From NCBI RefSeq assembly GCF_000176175.1, contig NZ_ACZP01000013.1, positions 434,001 to 498,000 of the forward strand: DNA of 64,000 bases, given 5' to 3'. Below, piece by piece: positions 54,758-64,000 of this stretch (position 1 is the first letter of the stretch; each line of letters opens with the position of its first letter). The notes under the pieces are model-generated. The model did not search any database. It was not told the origin of the DNA and saw only the letters and a program-made list of their open reading frames with translations. This DNA is from Vibrio furnissii CIP 102972 (GTDB lineage Bacteria; Pseudomonadota; Gammaproteobacteria; Enterobacterales; Vibrionaceae). A program made the position numbers and the translations under genes.

Positions 54758-56716
54758 TTACTCCCGTGCCAAGGCGTCAATTGGGTTCAGTTGCGCTGCA
54801 TTTTTCGCAGGCAAATAACCAAACAAAACGCCGATCAGGGTGGAACACAAGAACGCAGACACAATGGATGTGGTTGAATAAATCATAGAAAAACTACTAC
54901 CAAAGGTGGCAAACAGCGCACCAACTAAATAGGCGACCCCGATACCGATCGTCCCGCCACACAAACAAACCAAAACTGCTTCAATCAGGAACTGGCGCAA
55001 AATGTCGCTTTGTCTCGCACCCACCGCCATACGCACCCCAATTTCACGCGTCCGTTCTGTGACCGACACCAGCATGATGTTCATCACCCCAATACCGCCA
55101 ACAATCAGGGAGATGACCGCAATGGCGGAGATAAGCAGCGTCATGGTCGCAGTGGTTTTCTGAATGTTTTGCTGAATGGTATCGGTGTTGATGGTAAAGA
55201 AATCCTGCGTGCCGTGGCGCATTTTCAGCAAGGAGATGATCGCCTGTTCAGCGGCATCGCTCGGCGTATGGTCATTCACGCGAACCGAAATACGATCCAG
55301 ATAGTTCTGACCCATCATGCGCGCACTGACGGTGGTGTAGGGTACCCAGATGTTGAGCGAGTCGCTATTACCGAACGCACTTTCTTTGGCTTTCGTGACA
55401 CCAATGATACGGACCGGCAAATTGCCTGCGAAAATCACTTCGCCAATCGGGTCTTGATTCGGGAACAAGGATTTCAGGGTGTTGTTGTCAATCACGGCTT
55501 CTTGCGCCATGGCTTGCACGCTCGATTGATCCCAGTATTGACCATCGCTTAGCTCATAGCCGCGCACGCGGAAAAAGTCTGGGCCAACCCCTTGCACCGT
55601 GGCGGTGACGGCTTGGTTACCGTATTTGATCGTCACGGACGTACTCAGCGTCGGCGTCACGCTGTCGACAAATGACAGATTGGATAGCGCATTTGCATCC
55701 GCCGCCGTTAAGGTGCGGACTCGCCCGGAGCGCCGGTCACCAAATCCGGTTCCGGGCATGATGTCGATGGTGTTGGTCCCCATGGAGGAGATACTGTCGA
55801 GAATGGATTTCTGTGAGCCGTTCCCGAGCGCCACCACCGACACCACGGAGGCGATACCGATGATGATGCCCAACATGGTTAAGAAGGTACGCAATCTGTG
55901 GTTTGACATGGCGAGCAGCGCCATTTTGAGCGCTTCCCAAAAATCATCCAGCAGTTTGCGGCTGCGAGAAAATGCCGTGTTGGCTTTGGGGTCTTTGACG
56001 GCGTCGAAGTTTGTCGCAGCTTGAGCTGGTTTGTTGACAGTGTCGCTGAGGATCTCACCATCCTTAATTTCGATGATGCGGTCGGCGTACTCGGCCACCT
56101 TCATATCGTGCGTCACGATGATGATGGTGTGACCCATTTGATGCAGCTCTTGCAGGAGCTGCATCATTTCTGAGCCGCTTTTGCTGTCGAGCGCGCCGGT
56201 GGGCTCATCAGCCAAAATGACATCGCCACCGTTGACCAATGCCCGTGCAACGGACACCCGTTGCTGTTGGCCGCCACTGAGTTGGTTCGGTTTGTGATCC
56301 AAGCGATCAGACAATCCCAAACGGCCGAGTAGGGACGTGGCGCGTTCTTGGCGCGATGTTTTGTCGTAACCAGCGTAAATGGCAGGAATTTCTACGTTGC
56401 CAAGGGCCGTCAAATCACCGAGCAGGTGATAGCGCTGAAAGATAAAGCCGAAGTATTCGCGGCGTAGGCGTGCCAGTTCGTCAGAATCGAGCGTCGACGT
56501 ATCTTGGCCGTTGATCCAGTACTCGCCCGTGCTGGGCTGATCAAGACAACCCAGAATATTCATCAGGGTCGATTTACCGGAGCCGGATGCGCCGACGATC
56601 GCGACCATCTCACCGCGCTCAATCGTCAAGTTGACGTCTTTGAGTACGGTAAGCGTCTCGTCGCCTGCCGCAAAGTGGCGGTGAACGTGATTAATTTGAA
56701 GTAACGCTTGTGTCAT
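54758..56716 (-). CDS. macB: MacB-type ABC transporter, fused ATPase/permease
   Basis: A 652-residue protein. The N-terminal ATPase has Walker [10 protein letters not shown] (about residues 42-50), signature [15 protein letters not shown] and Walker [13 protein letters not shown]. The permease part has a first helix near residue 275, a large periplasmic domain (about 295-520) and three C-terminal helices. MacB uses ATP to drive export by mechanotransmission through MacA and an outer-membrane duct; substrates are macrolides, peptides or lipids. It overlaps macA by one base (TGATG). The symbol denotes family, not proven substrate. Confidence 0.93.
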   Translation of the reverse strand: MTQALLQINHVHRHFAAGDETLTVLKDVNLTIERGEMVAIVGASGSGKSTLMNILGCLDQPSTGEYWINGQDTSTLDSDELARLRREYFGFIFQRYHLLGDLTALGNVEIPAIYAGYDKTSRQERATSLLGRLGLSDRLDHKPNQLSGGQQQRVSVARALVNGGDVILADEPTGALDSKSGSEMMQLLQELHQMGHTIIIVTHDMKVAEYADRIIEIKDGEILSDTVNKPAQAATNFDAVKDPKANTAFSRSRKLLDDFWEALKMALLAMSNHRLRTFLTMLGIIIGIASVVSVVALGNGSQKSILDSISSMGTNTIDIMPGTGFGDRRSGRVRTLTAADANALSNLSFVDSVTPTLSTSVTIKYGNQAVTATVQGVGPDFFRVRGYELSDGQYWDQSSVQAMAQEAVIDNNTLKSLFPNQDPIGEVIFAGNLPVRIIGVTKAKESAFGNSDSLNIWVPYTTVSARMMGQNYLDRISVRVNDHTPSDAAEQAIISLLKMRHGTQDFFTINTDTIQQNIQKTTATMTLLISAIAVISLIVGGIGVMNIMLVSVTERTREIGVRMAVGARQSDILRQFLIEAVLVCLCGGTIGIGVAYLVGALFATFGSSFSMIYSTTSIVSAFLCSTLIGVLFGYLPAKNAAQLNPIDALARE

Positions 56717-57903
56717 CAGAAACGCATCCCCGGTGGGCCCATGCGACGATTCGATGAGGTGGCATTTTGACCCGGCATGCCCAAAATGATTTGATCGCCT
56801 TCATTCAAGCCAGACGTGATTTCGGCGTTGACCTTGTTATTAATGCCAACGGTCACATCACGCATCTCTTCCTTGCCATTGACTAGCACGGGTACTTGAT
56901 AGCTCTGTTCACGCCCCGGTTGACGAATCAAGACTTGCGCAGGGACCAAGAGCGCGTCATCGGCTTTATCTAAAATCACAGAGACTTGCGCCGTCATGCC
57001 AATACGCAGCACGCGATCTGGGTTATCCACTTCAAACAGGCCGTGGTAGTAAATTGCTTCTGAATCACTCACGGATAGATCTTTATCATCCCCATCCATC
57101 AGGGTTGGGCCTGGTTCAATGGCGCGTAATGTGCCGTGATAACGCTTATTCGGTTTCCCCAAAATGGTGAAATAGACGGGCAGACCCGGCTTCACATTGA
57201 CCACGTCGGCTTCTGAAATTTGCGCTTTGATGGTCATCTTGTCGAGCTGAGCCAGTTCGATGATGGTGGGGGTGGTTTGATTGGCGTTCACGGTTTGGCC
57301 TTCTTCGACGGCGCTGTAAACCACGGTGCCATTAAACGGCGCTTGAATGGTGGTGTAACCCAAATCCACTTTGGCGCTGTCCACGGTAATTTTGGCTTGC
57401 TCCAAATTGGCTTTCAGTTGTTCAAGCTCTGCTTTGTAAACTTCAAGTGATGCTTCCGCGGATTCATAGTCGGCTTTGGAGCTGGCTTTGTCTGCCAACA
57501 TGCCTTTTTGACGATTGTATTCGGCTTGCGCTTGGCGAATTTGCGCCTGTTTGGCGCGGATTTGTGCGTTGATGCTATTGAGCGACGCATTGGCTTCTTT
57601 GAGTGAGTTTTGTTGGGTCAGGCTGTCAATTTGAGCCACCAAATCGCCTTGTTTGACTTCATCGCCCAGCGAAACGGCCAGTTTCTCAATTTGACCGGAG
57701 ACCTGCGCACCCACAGCAACTAATTTGGACGCTTGCAGCATCCCGGTGGCCAGCACAGTATTTTCAATTTTGCCACGATAGACCGTTTCGGTCGCAAAAC
57801 TCGGTGGCGTTTCCTTTGGATAGAAATAGTAGCCAGCTCCGGCTGCGAAAAGGCCAACTAATGCGATGGCAATGACTTTTTTCTTCATAAGACGTTTTGA
57901 CAT
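56716..57903 (-). CDS. macA: MacA-type periplasmic adaptor
   Basis: A 395-residue membrane-fusion protein. An N-terminal anchor ([20 protein letters not shown]) is followed by a lipoyl/barrel-sandwich domain split by a long coiled-coil hairpin (about residues 90-190, with [20 protein letters not shown]), then a beta barrel and a membrane-proximal domain ending [21 protein letters not shown]. It links MacB to the outer-membrane channel. It is the first gene of the macA-macB-channel operon. ATG 57903 gives [15 protein letters not shown]; the internal ATG at 57888 is an alternative. A CpxR-type box lies 85 bases upstream. Confidence 0.93.
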   Translation of the reverse strand: MSKRLMKKKVIAIALVGLFAAGAGYYFYPKETPPSFATETVYRGKIENTVLATGMLQASKLVAVGAQVSGQIEKLAVSLGDEVKQGDLVAQIDSLTQQNSLKEANASLNSINAQIRAKQAQIRQAQAEYNRQKGMLADKASSKADYESAEASLEVYKAELEQLKANLEQAKITVDSAKVDLGYTTIQAPFNGTVVYSAVEEGQTVNANQTTPTIIELAQLDKMTIKAQISEADVVNVKPGLPVYFTILGKPNKRYHGTLRAIEPGPTLMDGDDKDLSVSDSEAIYYHGLFEVDNPDRVLRIGMTAQVSVILDKADDALLVPAQVLIRQPGREQSYQVPVLVNGKEEMRDVTVGINNKVNAEITSGLNEGDQIILGMPGQNATSSNRRMGPPGMRF

Positions 57904-57987
57904 GAGACTAAAAACAAACCCATTTTTGCATGGTGATAATGATGACTATTTATAAGCGGATCGCGATTTGAAACAAGTCGTTAGTGA

Positions 57988-58002
57988 GTAAAACTAAGTA
58001 AA
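57988..58002 (+). promoter_or_regulatory. Perfect CpxR-type box upstream of macA
   Basis: GTAAA-ACTAA-GTAAA matches the CpxR consensus GTAAA-N5-GTAAA exactly. It lies 85-99 bases from the macA start, within the divergent-free gap between sdaA's terminator and macA. CpxR is known to control envelope and efflux genes; control here is an inference. Confidence 0.5.
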
Positions 58003-58018
58003 GATTCGTCAAGCAGGC

Positions 58019-58050
58019 ACAAAAAAGCCCGATGACAGGGCATCGGGCTT
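58019..58050 (-). terminator. sdaA terminator
   Basis: On the minus strand AAGCCCGATG, a 6-base loop, CATCGGGCTTTTTT: strong 10-bp stem and T run, 20 bases after the sdaA stop. Confidence 0.93.
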
Positions 58051-58069
58051 GGTTTGTTCCGGTGGGGGA

Positions 58070-59431
58070 TTAGCAGATCACTTTCACTGCCAGGCCGCCT
58101 GTAGACGTTTCGCGGTACTTCGCGTTCATGTCTTTACCGGTTTCCAGCATGGTCTCAATCACTTTATCCAGAGACACGCGCGGCGCAGAAGAGCGACGCA
58201 GTGCCATACGGGTCGAGTTGATTGCTTTCACTGCTGCAATACCGTTACGTTCGATACATGGCACCTGCACTTGACCGGCAACCGGGTCACACGTCAGGCC
58301 AAGGTTGTGTTCCATCGCGATTTCAGCCGCCATACACACTTGCTCAGGGCTACCACCCAGCAGTTCAGCCAGACCCGCAGCCGCCATTGAACAGGCAACG
58401 CCCACTTCACCCTGACAGCCCACTTCAGCGCCAGAGATGGATGCGTTTTGCTTGTACAGACCACCGATTGCGCCAGAAGCCGCAAAGTAACGGATGTAAT
58501 CTTTTTCGGTCACGGTTTGGATGAACTTGTCGTAGTACGCTAAAACAGCAGGAATGATGCCACAAGCGCCGTTCGTTGGTGCTGTCACCACGCGGCCACC
58601 GGCAGCGTTTTCTTCGTTCACGGCAAAAGCGTACATGTTCACCCAGTCAACCACAGCCATTGGGTCGTTGGTGATTTTTTCAGACGTCAGCAGTTGTTGA
58701 CGCAGTGCTGCCGCACGGCGAGGCACGCGCAGTGGCCCAGGCAGAATGCCTTCAGTGCTCATGCCGCGTTCCATACACTCACGCATGGTGCGCCAGATGT
58801 TGGCAAAATAAGTGCGTACTTCTTCATCCGAATGCAGCGCTTTTTCGTTTGCCATGACCAGTGTACTCATCGACAGGCCACTTTCTTTACACTGATGAAC
58901 CAGTTCTTCAGCAGAGCTGAATGGGTAAGGCACTTGAACCGGAGATTCAATCGCTTTACCAAAGTTCTCTTCGTCAACAATGAAACCACCACCGATCGAG
59001 TAGTAAGTTTTCGAGTAAGCAACTTCATCGTCAATCCACGCGTGGATCTGCATGCCGTTTTCGTGCAGTGACAGATTCGATTTGTGGAAATTCATGCCGC
59101 CTTCGCGAGGGAAGGAGACCGTATGACAGTGCATGCCAACAGGAAGGCGTTCAGTTTCTTCAACGCGAGCCATGAAGCCCGGAATTGCATCGATATCCAC
59201 TTTCTCTGGCGAGTTGCCTGCCAGGCCCATGATGATTGCGATATCAGTGTGGTGACCTTTCCCTGTCAGTGATAATGATCCATAAACGTCCACGGTGATT
59301 TTAGTGATGTCGCGCAATTTTCCCATTGCACGCAGGTCATCAATAAACTGCTTACCCGCTTTCATCGGTCCGACTGTATGTGAGCTCGAAGGACCGACAC
59401 CGATTTTATAGATATCAAATACACTAATCAT
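58070..59431 (-). CDS. sdaA: L-serine ammonia-lyase (iron-sulfur type)
   Basis: A 453-residue single-chain L-serine dehydratase that deaminates serine to pyruvate. The beta domain starts [20 protein letters not shown] with GPMKAGKQF, and the alpha domain carries the iron-sulfur Cys residues in [36 protein letters not shown] and [18 protein letters not shown]. The C-terminus is [12 protein letters not shown], the terminal Cys that plugs the cluster in this family. It follows the serine transporter gene sdaC after 92 bases with a hairpin between them. Confidence 0.95.
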   Translation of the reverse strand: MISVFDIYKIGVGPSSSHTVGPMKAGKQFIDDLRAMGKLRDITKITVDVYGSLSLTGKGHHTDIAIIMGLAGNSPEKVDIDAIPGFMARVEETERLPVGMHCHTVSFPREGGMNFHKSNLSLHENGMQIHAWIDDEVAYSKTYYSIGGGFIVDEENFGKAIESPVQVPYPFSSAEELVHQCKESGLSMSTLVMANEKALHSDEEVRTYFANIWRTMRECMERGMSTEGILPGPLRVPRRAAALRQQLLTSEKITNDPMAVVDWVNMYAFAVNEENAAGGRVVTAPTNGACGIIPAVLAYYDKFIQTVTEKDYIRYFAASGAIGGLYKQNASISGAEVGCQGEVGVACSMAAAGLAELLGGSPEQVCMAAEIAMEHNLGLTCDPVAGQVQVPCIERNGIAAVKAINSTRMALRRSSAPRVSLDKVIETMLETGKDMNAKYRETSTGGLAVKVIC

Positions 59432-59451
59432 ATTGATTACCTCAAAAGTAA

Positions 59452-59473
59452 GCCCCCCTTAGAAAAGGGAGGC
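59452..59473 (-). other. Hairpin between sdaC and sdaA
   Basis: GCCTCCCTT and AAGGGGGGC (minus strand) pair with one G-T pair around a TTCT loop, followed by TTACTTT. It may attenuate or process the sdaC-sdaA message. Confidence 0.55.
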
Positions 59474-59523
59474 TCTTTATTATCGTTATATTCTGTGCTT
59501 TAAACTCATGCGTGAGGCCGAGA

Positions 59524-60777
59524 TTAAAGAGCGCCGTAGATTACAGAACTAATGGCAGCAAGACCACAAATAACTGTGAAAATTTGCACTGGTGTTGAAG
59601 TCTTGTACTTCGCCATCGCAGGCACTTTTTGCATTGCGAATACAGGCAGTAGGAACAAGATTGCAGCAATCATTGGTGCGCCCATGGTTTCAATCATGCC
59701 AAGGATACTTGGGTTAATAATCGCGACGATCCAAGTGGTGACGACGATGAATGCCAGAGAGACTTTCTCGATTTTGTTGACCGGCATTGCACTGCGAGAT
59801 TTCACCAGACCAACCAGACCTTCGTGTGCACCCAAGAAGTGGCCAAAGTAACTTGATGTGATTGCCGCAAATGCCACGATTGGACCTAAGTAAGAGATCA
59901 GGGGTGATGCGTGGATGTTAGCCAAGTAAGACAGAACGCTGATGTTTTGCGCTTGTGCCATCGCTAGCTCTTCTGGCGACAGAGAAAGAACCACAGAGAA
60001 AACGAAGAACATCACAAAACCCATCAGCATCATCGCTGCGCCACCAGTGATCATGTCCGTTTTAACAACGGCATTTTCACCATGTTGCATGCGCTGTTCT
60101 TTGGTGAACTGGCTGATGATTGGGCTGTGGTTGAATGAGAACACGATGATTGGAATCGCAAGCCAAATGACTGCTGGCATAGCAGACCAATCAGGTGCCA
60201 CTTGCATCATGGATGTGTTCCATTCTGGGATCAGGAAGACAGACAGCGCCAACAGGATGAATACCAGTGGGTAAACCATCGCAGAGGTTGCTTTCAGCAT
60301 CAATTCCTTACCAAACACAACGCCCGCTGTCATGGCTGAAATCAGCGCAGCAGACAGTAGCCAGCGTGGAATGGATTCCATGCCGATTTGGTTAACCAAG
60401 AACGAATCCACCGTATTCGTGATACCAACACCGTAGATCAGCACGATAGGGTAAATCGCAAAAAAGTAAGCAAAGGTAATAAGGTTAGCGCCAGTTTTAC
60501 CAAAGTGCTCTTCTACTGTGTCGGTGATGTCCGATTCAGGGTTTTTCGCAGACAAAACAAAACGGGCCAAGCTTTTGTGAGCGAACCACGTCATTGGAGC
60601 AGCGATAAGGGCTAAAATAACTAATGGCCAAAAACCGCCCGCACCTGCTTTGATAGGTAGGAACAGCACGCCTGCACCAACGGCGGTGCCGAATAGCGAC
60701 AGAGACCATACGAAATCTTTATAGGTCCATTTACCAGCAGATTGTGTGGTAGACGAAACCGTAGTTGTTGTATTCAT
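59524..60777 (-). CDS. sdaC: Serine transporter of the HAAAP (SdaC) family
   Basis: A 417-residue transporter with 11 expected helices. The opening WSLSLFGTAVGAGVLFLPIK, then ALIAAPMTWFAHKSLARFVL and NHSPIISQFTKEQRMQHGE match the SdaC/StP branch of hydroxy and aromatic amino-acid permeases. It imports L-serine with protons. It precedes sdaA on the same strand, giving uptake plus deamination. The N-terminal MNTTTTVSSTTQSAGKWTYK is a short cytoplasmic tail. Confidence 0.93.
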   Translation of the reverse strand: MNTTTTVSSTTQSAGKWTYKDFVWSLSLFGTAVGAGVLFLPIKAGAGGFWPLVILALIAAPMTWFAHKSLARFVLSAKNPESDITDTVEEHFGKTGANLITFAYFFAIYPIVLIYGVGITNTVDSFLVNQIGMESIPRWLLSAALISAMTAGVVFGKELMLKATSAMVYPLVFILLALSVFLIPEWNTSMMQVAPDWSAMPAVIWLAIPIIVFSFNHSPIISQFTKEQRMQHGENAVVKTDMITGGAAMMLMGFVMFFVFSVVLSLSPEELAMAQAQNISVLSYLANIHASPLISYLGPIVAFAAITSSYFGHFLGAHEGLVGLVKSRSAMPVNKIEKVSLAFIVVTTWIVAIINPSILGMIETMGAPMIAAILFLLPVFAMQKVPAMAKYKTSTPVQIFTVICGLAAISSVIYGAL

Positions 60778-61073
60778 GTTGTTTTACTCATTTTGGGAAC
60801 AGGAAATAAGTCGAGCGCAATTTTGCAGAATTTTCTCCTACGAAAAATAGATCTAAATCATGAATTATCTGCGCTTATTGAATGATATGTCAAAAACACA
60901 TCGTGGATCACGAAAAAACTGTGCTACATGTAAAAAATGTTAACGGAATGGATTAGATAAAGTTATCCGAGTATGTCGAAGGATGAGAAAAACCCGAAGC
61001 AAACGATTGCGCAAGGGGTGTAAAATGTAGGCAACCTGTTAGTAAAAGGCTAATACCACTAGGTTGTTTGGGG
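60778..61073. promoter_or_regulatory. Upstream region of sdaC
   Basis: 296 bases between nudL and sdaC, AT-rich, without a gene. It includes TGACATATCATTCAATAAGC-like sequence (minus strand near 60880-60895), a possible promoter element. No operator could be assigned. Confidence 0.35.
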
Positions 61074-61679
61074 TTACTGACCACCATTTATATGTTTTTG
61101 TAGGGATTGGATGATTTGTGCTGTCATACCCCATATAAAATGATGTTTATATGGGATGGCGAACACCCTGTGCGGGGTGTTTTTTATCTGAAAGGTATTA
61201 CTGAACAGTTGTCGACGATCCAGTAGGAAGTCGGCCGGTACCTCGAATACTTCTTCCACTTCGTTCTTATCGATGCAGCTTCTATAATCTGGCGAAATGA
61301 ATGCTAACACTGGCGTTACAGCGAATTTACTGACGGTGACCAGTTCAGGCAATTGCCCCAGAATCTGGATCTGATCTTCCGAAATCCCAATTTCTTCGCG
61401 CGCTTCGCGCATGGCGGTTTGATACAGCGTGCCGTCGCCTTCTTCATATTTCCCGCCGGGAAAACTGATTTGACCGGGGTGATGTTTCAAATGCGCGGCG
61501 CGTTTGGTCAGCACGACGTTTAACCCGGTCGGACGTTCCACAAAACCAATCAGAACGGATGCTTTTCGTAAGGAACGTGAGGCGAGGTGAGCGACGCGAT
61601 GGAGCGATTCTGCGTGATAACCTACAGGCGTTTTCAACTGGAAACCCTGAATTAATTCGGCTTTGCTAATACGACGCAA
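61074..61679 (-). CDS. nudL: Nudix hydrolase of the CoA pyrophosphatase (NudL) type
   Basis: A 201-residue protein. The CoA-specific motif LTKRAAHLKHHPGQISFPGG precedes the Nudix helix, which ends MREAREEIGI. The residue normally Glu at the start of the helix is not conserved, as in other NudL/YeaB members. It would hydrolyse CoA-type pyrophosphates into phosphopantetheine and adenosine bisphosphate. The start appears to be TTG at 61679, with GGGAGAG upstream and no ATG near. It is divergent from the H-NOX gene. Confidence 0.87.
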   Translation of the reverse strand: MRRISKAELIQGFQLKTPVGYHAESLHRVAHLASRSLRKASVLIGFVERPTGLNVVLTKRAAHLKHHPGQISFPGGKYEEGDGTLYQTAMREAREEIGISEDQIQILGQLPELVTVSKFAVTPVLAFISPDYRSCIDKNEVEEVFEVPADFLLDRRQLFSNTFQIKNTPHRVFAIPYKHHFIWGMTAQIIQSLQKHINGGQ

Positions 61680-61763
61680 AATGATTCTCTCCCTCGGTGA
61701 TTTGAAAATCTAAACTTTATGAATCATGCTTTTATGAGCCTAGTTTAAGGATAGCTCAATAAT

Positions 61764-62306
61764 ATGAAAGGAATTATTTTTACTGAGTTTCTCGAGCTGG
61801 TTGAAGATAAATTTGGCTTAGCGGTATTAGACCAAGTTCTTGAACAAGCAAAAGATTCGGGTGTGTATACGTCGGTAGGCAGTTACGATCATCAAGCGTT
61901 AGTGAAACTCATTGTTGAGCTCAGTCAGGTGACGGGGATCGATGCCAATGAGCTGCAACGCGTGTTCGGCGCCAGTATTTTTCAGTCGCTGTATCGCACG
62001 GTACCTGCGTCGGCCAATCTGTCCCAGGTCAAAGGGTGCTTTGCGTTCATTCGCCACGTGGAGGACTACATACACGTGGAAGTGAAAAAGCTCTACCCCG
62101 ATGCCAAACCACCTAAGTTTGAATTTATCGATGAATCATCCACCGCAGTGACGTTCGATTACCAGAGCGCACGGTGCATGTCCCATGTTTGCCTTGGGCT
62201 TTTGCAAGGCTGCGCGGATTACTTCGGTGAAAAAATCGATGTGGTGATGGAACCCCAAACCGACGACAACCGCTGTGTCAGGTTTACGGTCACGCAAATG
62301 GAATAG
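61764..62306 (+). CDS. H-NOX haem nitric-oxide sensor
   Basis: A 180-residue soluble haem protein. The proximal haem ligand is His104 in DYIHVEVKKLYPDAKPPKF, and the haem-propionate motif YxSxR is Tyr133-Gln-Ser135-Ala-Arg137 (FDYQSAR), both intact. In Vibrio and Shewanella such proteins bind NO and shut off a partner kinase. The partner, a hybrid kinase, starts 9 bases downstream. AAGGA lies upstream of ATG 61764. Residues in the distal pocket that decide oxygen exclusion cannot be judged without alignment. Confidence 0.95.
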   Translation: MKGIIFTEFLELVEDKFGLAVLDQVLEQAKDSGVYTSVGSYDHQALVKLIVELSQVTGIDANELQRVFGASIFQSLYRTVPASANLSQVKGCFAFIRHVEDYIHVEVKKLYPDAKPPKFEFIDESSTAVTFDYQSARCMSHVCLGLLQGCADYFGEKIDVVMEPQTDDNRCVRFTVTQME

Positions 62307-62314
62307 GTGAACGC

Positions 62315-64000
62315 ATGAGTCCTGAGTCTCCGATGGAAAGGAAACTCAAACGGGAAATTGCTGCGCGAAAAGAAGCTGAGAAGTTGCTCGAACAGAAGAG
62401 TTATGAACTCTACCACGCCAACCAACAGTTGAACCTGGCTCTGAAGCAGTTGCAGAAACAGACATCGCAGGATTTGCATAAGTTTGAGTTTGAAGAGCAC
62501 ATCGACTCCACGCTGATTTATTTTGGGCGGGCGTTCTTGTCACGAACGTTAGATAGCGCGCTGTTGACGACGTTGCTTGAACGCTTGACGCAAAGCCCAG
62601 TGATTGAGCATGTGTTCCTGCAGTTGTCTCCCGATCAAGTCGATGGCTTAGTGGGCAATCAATTGGGCGTCTCGGAACTTGCGACCATTCAACCTTATGT
62701 GGAAGTGCCGCACTGGCAGCACGATCATTTGTGCCTGCCATTGATGGTCGAACGCCTTGCTGCGGGACATTTGGTGTTTGCCACTCATCCCGACAACATC
62801 GAGCGAGATTTCATTGTGAAGCAGTTGTCGCTGGTGGGCGAGTTGCTGTGCAGTGCATTGAGCCGCCAGTTGATCATGAAACGCCAAGATGAATCGCGTA
62901 AACGGGCGGAGGAGTCTGAAAAGGCGACCAAAGAGTTTGTCGCGATGATCAACCACGAGCTACGCACGCCTCTGAACGGATTGCTTGGCAGCGCCGAGCT
63001 GCTATCGGATACGTCGCTCGATCCAGAACAACTCAGCTATTTAACCAACCTTCAGCATTCGGGCGACATGCTGCGCGTGATCATCAACGATTTGCTGGAT
63101 TTCAGCAAAATGAACGCTGGCATGATGCAACTCATCCTGACTCAGTTTCGCTGGCAAGATTTGGAACATACCCTCAACGGCATCTTTTCCCCCAAAGCGC
63201 GTGAGAAAAAGATCGAGTTTGTGGTCAACACGCGTGGTGAGTTTCCAACCTATTGGATTGGCGATGTTGAACGGATTAATCAGATTTTGGTCAATCTGGT
63301 CGGTAATGCGATCAAGTTTACCCATCGAGGCGCGGTGACGGTGGCAGCGCGCTGGGTGGATGAGCGACTGCTGCTGCGCATCAGCGATACCGGCATTGGC
63401 ATTCCGCTGGCGGCTCATGACACCTTGTTTGACCCGTTTACCCAAGTTGATCGTTCATCAAGCCGTCAATACGAAGGCACGGGATTGGGGCTGGCCATTT
63501 GCAAAAATCTGGTAGAGCTGATGAACGGGAGCATCGATTTTTCCAGCGTCGAAGGGGAAGGTACCGAGTTTTTTGTCTCCATTCCACTGCAAGTCGGCAC
63601 GCAAGATGCTCGCGTGCCGGTATACGAAGGCCGCCCATCGCGCTCGCAAAAGCCGCCGCTACCAGAGCGCGCCATTTTGGTGGTCGATGATATCCGCATG
63701 AATCAGTTGGTGATTAATCAGATGCTCAAAAAGGTGAATCTAACACCGGACAACTGCGAAAATGGCATTGAGGCAATCAAAGCGGTGGAAAGCAAACCGT
63801 ATGACCTGATTTTTATGGATTGTCGTATGCCCGGGATGGATGGTTTTGATGCCACGGAAAGGTTGAGGGAAAGCGGCTTTGGGATGCCCATCATCGCGTT
63901 AACGGCGGCCACTACACTAGAAGAGCGCGCCCGTTGTATGGCGTGTGGCATGAATGACATCCTGACCAAGCCGTATACCGCGACCGAGCTGGATGCCATT
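62315..64000 (+). CDS. H-NOX-associated hybrid histidine kinase (partial at window edge)
   Basis: 562 codons are present and the frame is open to the window edge. It starts MSPESPMERKLKREIAARKE, with a coiled coil (about 7-50) and a non-membrane sensor-like region (about 50-200). The HisKA site has His214 in FVAMINHELRTPLNGLL. The ATPase part has GNAIKF, DTGIGIP and GTGLGLAICKNLVELM. A receiver domain begins near residue 453 (AILVVDDIRMNQLV) with phospho-acceptor Asp502 in IFMDCRMPGMDG; the conserved Lys is in DILTKPY. It has no transmembrane helix, fitting control by the cytosolic H-NOX protein encoded 8 bases upstream. V. harveyi HqsK is a comparable H-NOX-linked kinase. Any further C-terminal domain lies outside. 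Confidence 0.93.
   Translation, partial: MSPESPMERKLKREIAARKEAEKLLEQKSYELYHANQQLNLALKQLQKQTSQDLHKFEFEEHIDSTLIYFGRAFLSRTLDSALLTTLLERLTQSPVIEHVFLQLSPDQVDGLVGNQLGVSELATIQPYVEVPHWQHDHLCLPLMVERLAAGHLVFATHPDNIERDFIVKQLSLVGELLCSALSRQLIMKRQDESRKRAEESEKATKEFVAMINHELRTPLNGLLGSAELLSDTSLDPEQLSYLTNLQHSGDMLRVIINDLLDFSKMNAGMMQLILTQFRWQDLEHTLNGIFSPKAREKKIEFVVNTRGEFPTYWIGDVERINQILVNLVGNAIKFTHRGAVTVAARWVDERLLLRISDTGIGIPLAAHDTLFDPFTQVDRSSSRQYEGTGLGLAICKNLVELMNGSIDFSSVEGEGTEFFVSIPLQVGTQDARVPVYEGRPSRSQKPPLPERAILVVDDIRMNQLVINQMLKKVNLTPDNCENGIEAIKAVESKPYDLIFMDCRMPGMDGFDATERLRESGFGMPIIALTAATTLEERARCMACGMNDILTKPYTATELDAI

Noticed and set aside
60900..60930. GTGGATCACGA-like sequence upstream of sdaC as a CRP site
   Set aside because: Only one half resembles the consensus; the second half does not match.
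1..64000. tRNA, rRNA, CRISPR arrays, insertion sequences or attachment sites
   Set aside because: No cloverleaf, rRNA segment, repeat-spacer array, transposase or integrase was seen on either strand.

Overview
The window looks like a piece of the main chromosome of a Vibrio species. The evidence is gene content and order: nrdA-nrdB-yfaE, ubiG, gyrA, ribA, a Fur-linked imelysin cluster, an ycbB-ycbK-ycbL homologue set, a CosR/BCCT divergent pair, aspC, asnS, queD, sdaA-sdaC and nudL, together with many Cache chemoreceptors and TRAP transporters. From memory this order resembles V. cholerae chromosome 1 around gyrA through sdaC, with extra blocks that recall the V. fluvialis/furnissii or V. harveyi groups; I could not run a comparison. 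No tRNA, rRNA, CRISPR array, insertion sequence, prophage or origin was seen.

Layout. 1-1080: end of a Cache sensor gene and a GcvR-like ACT protein. 1300-6400: a TRAP transporter (dctP-dctQ-dctM) with gluconokinase and a 6-phosphogluconate dehydrogenase, preceded by two GntR-type palindromes; this reads as a gluconate uptake and catabolism operon. 6500-9450: a DUF3943 membrane protein, a CinA-family protein and a small unknown. 9450-13400: the class Ia ribonucleotide reductase operon with its ferredoxin, an NrdR-type double box and a DnaA box. 13660-18900: ubiG and gyrA (divergent), a 59-residue unknown and ribA. 18970-23870: a Fur-box-preceded imelysin, di-heme oxidoreductase, imelysin-like lipoprotein and DUF1513 cluster, the last gene frameshifted. 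23980-28270: cell-wall L,D-transpeptidase, MepK-like protein, glyoxalase-II-like hydrolase, DUF2982 and a small basic protein.

28640-33760: a second TRAP transporter of the 2-oxoacid/lactate-binding type followed by a NarL-type sensor kinase and response regulator, with a strong terminator directly against the kinase start. 33860-36300: CosR and a BCCT compatible-solute transporter, divergent. 36500-41100: an amino-acid-type dCache chemoreceptor, then a DnaQ-like exonuclease and a cNMP/CBS/DUF294 protein on the other strand. 41280-48340: small outer-membrane protein, aspC, two small unknowns, asnS, a chemoreceptor with a periplasmic haem-c motif, and queD.

48660-57900 looks accessory: an alpha/beta hydrolase, a very large lipoprotein with thrombospondin-type-3 repeats plus three tandem copies of an unnamed C-terminal domain, and a MacA-MacB pump with its own outer-membrane channel preceded by a perfect CpxR-type box. 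58000-61680: sdaA, sdaC and nudL. 61760-64000: an H-NOX nitric-oxide sensor with its partner hybrid histidine kinase, cut by the window edge.

Most genes are standard for the genus. The least explained items are the repeat lipoprotein, the haem-c chemoreceptor, the terminator-gated kinase, the iron-linked imelysin cluster with a broken last gene, and the dehydrogenase with altered cofactor-binding residues.
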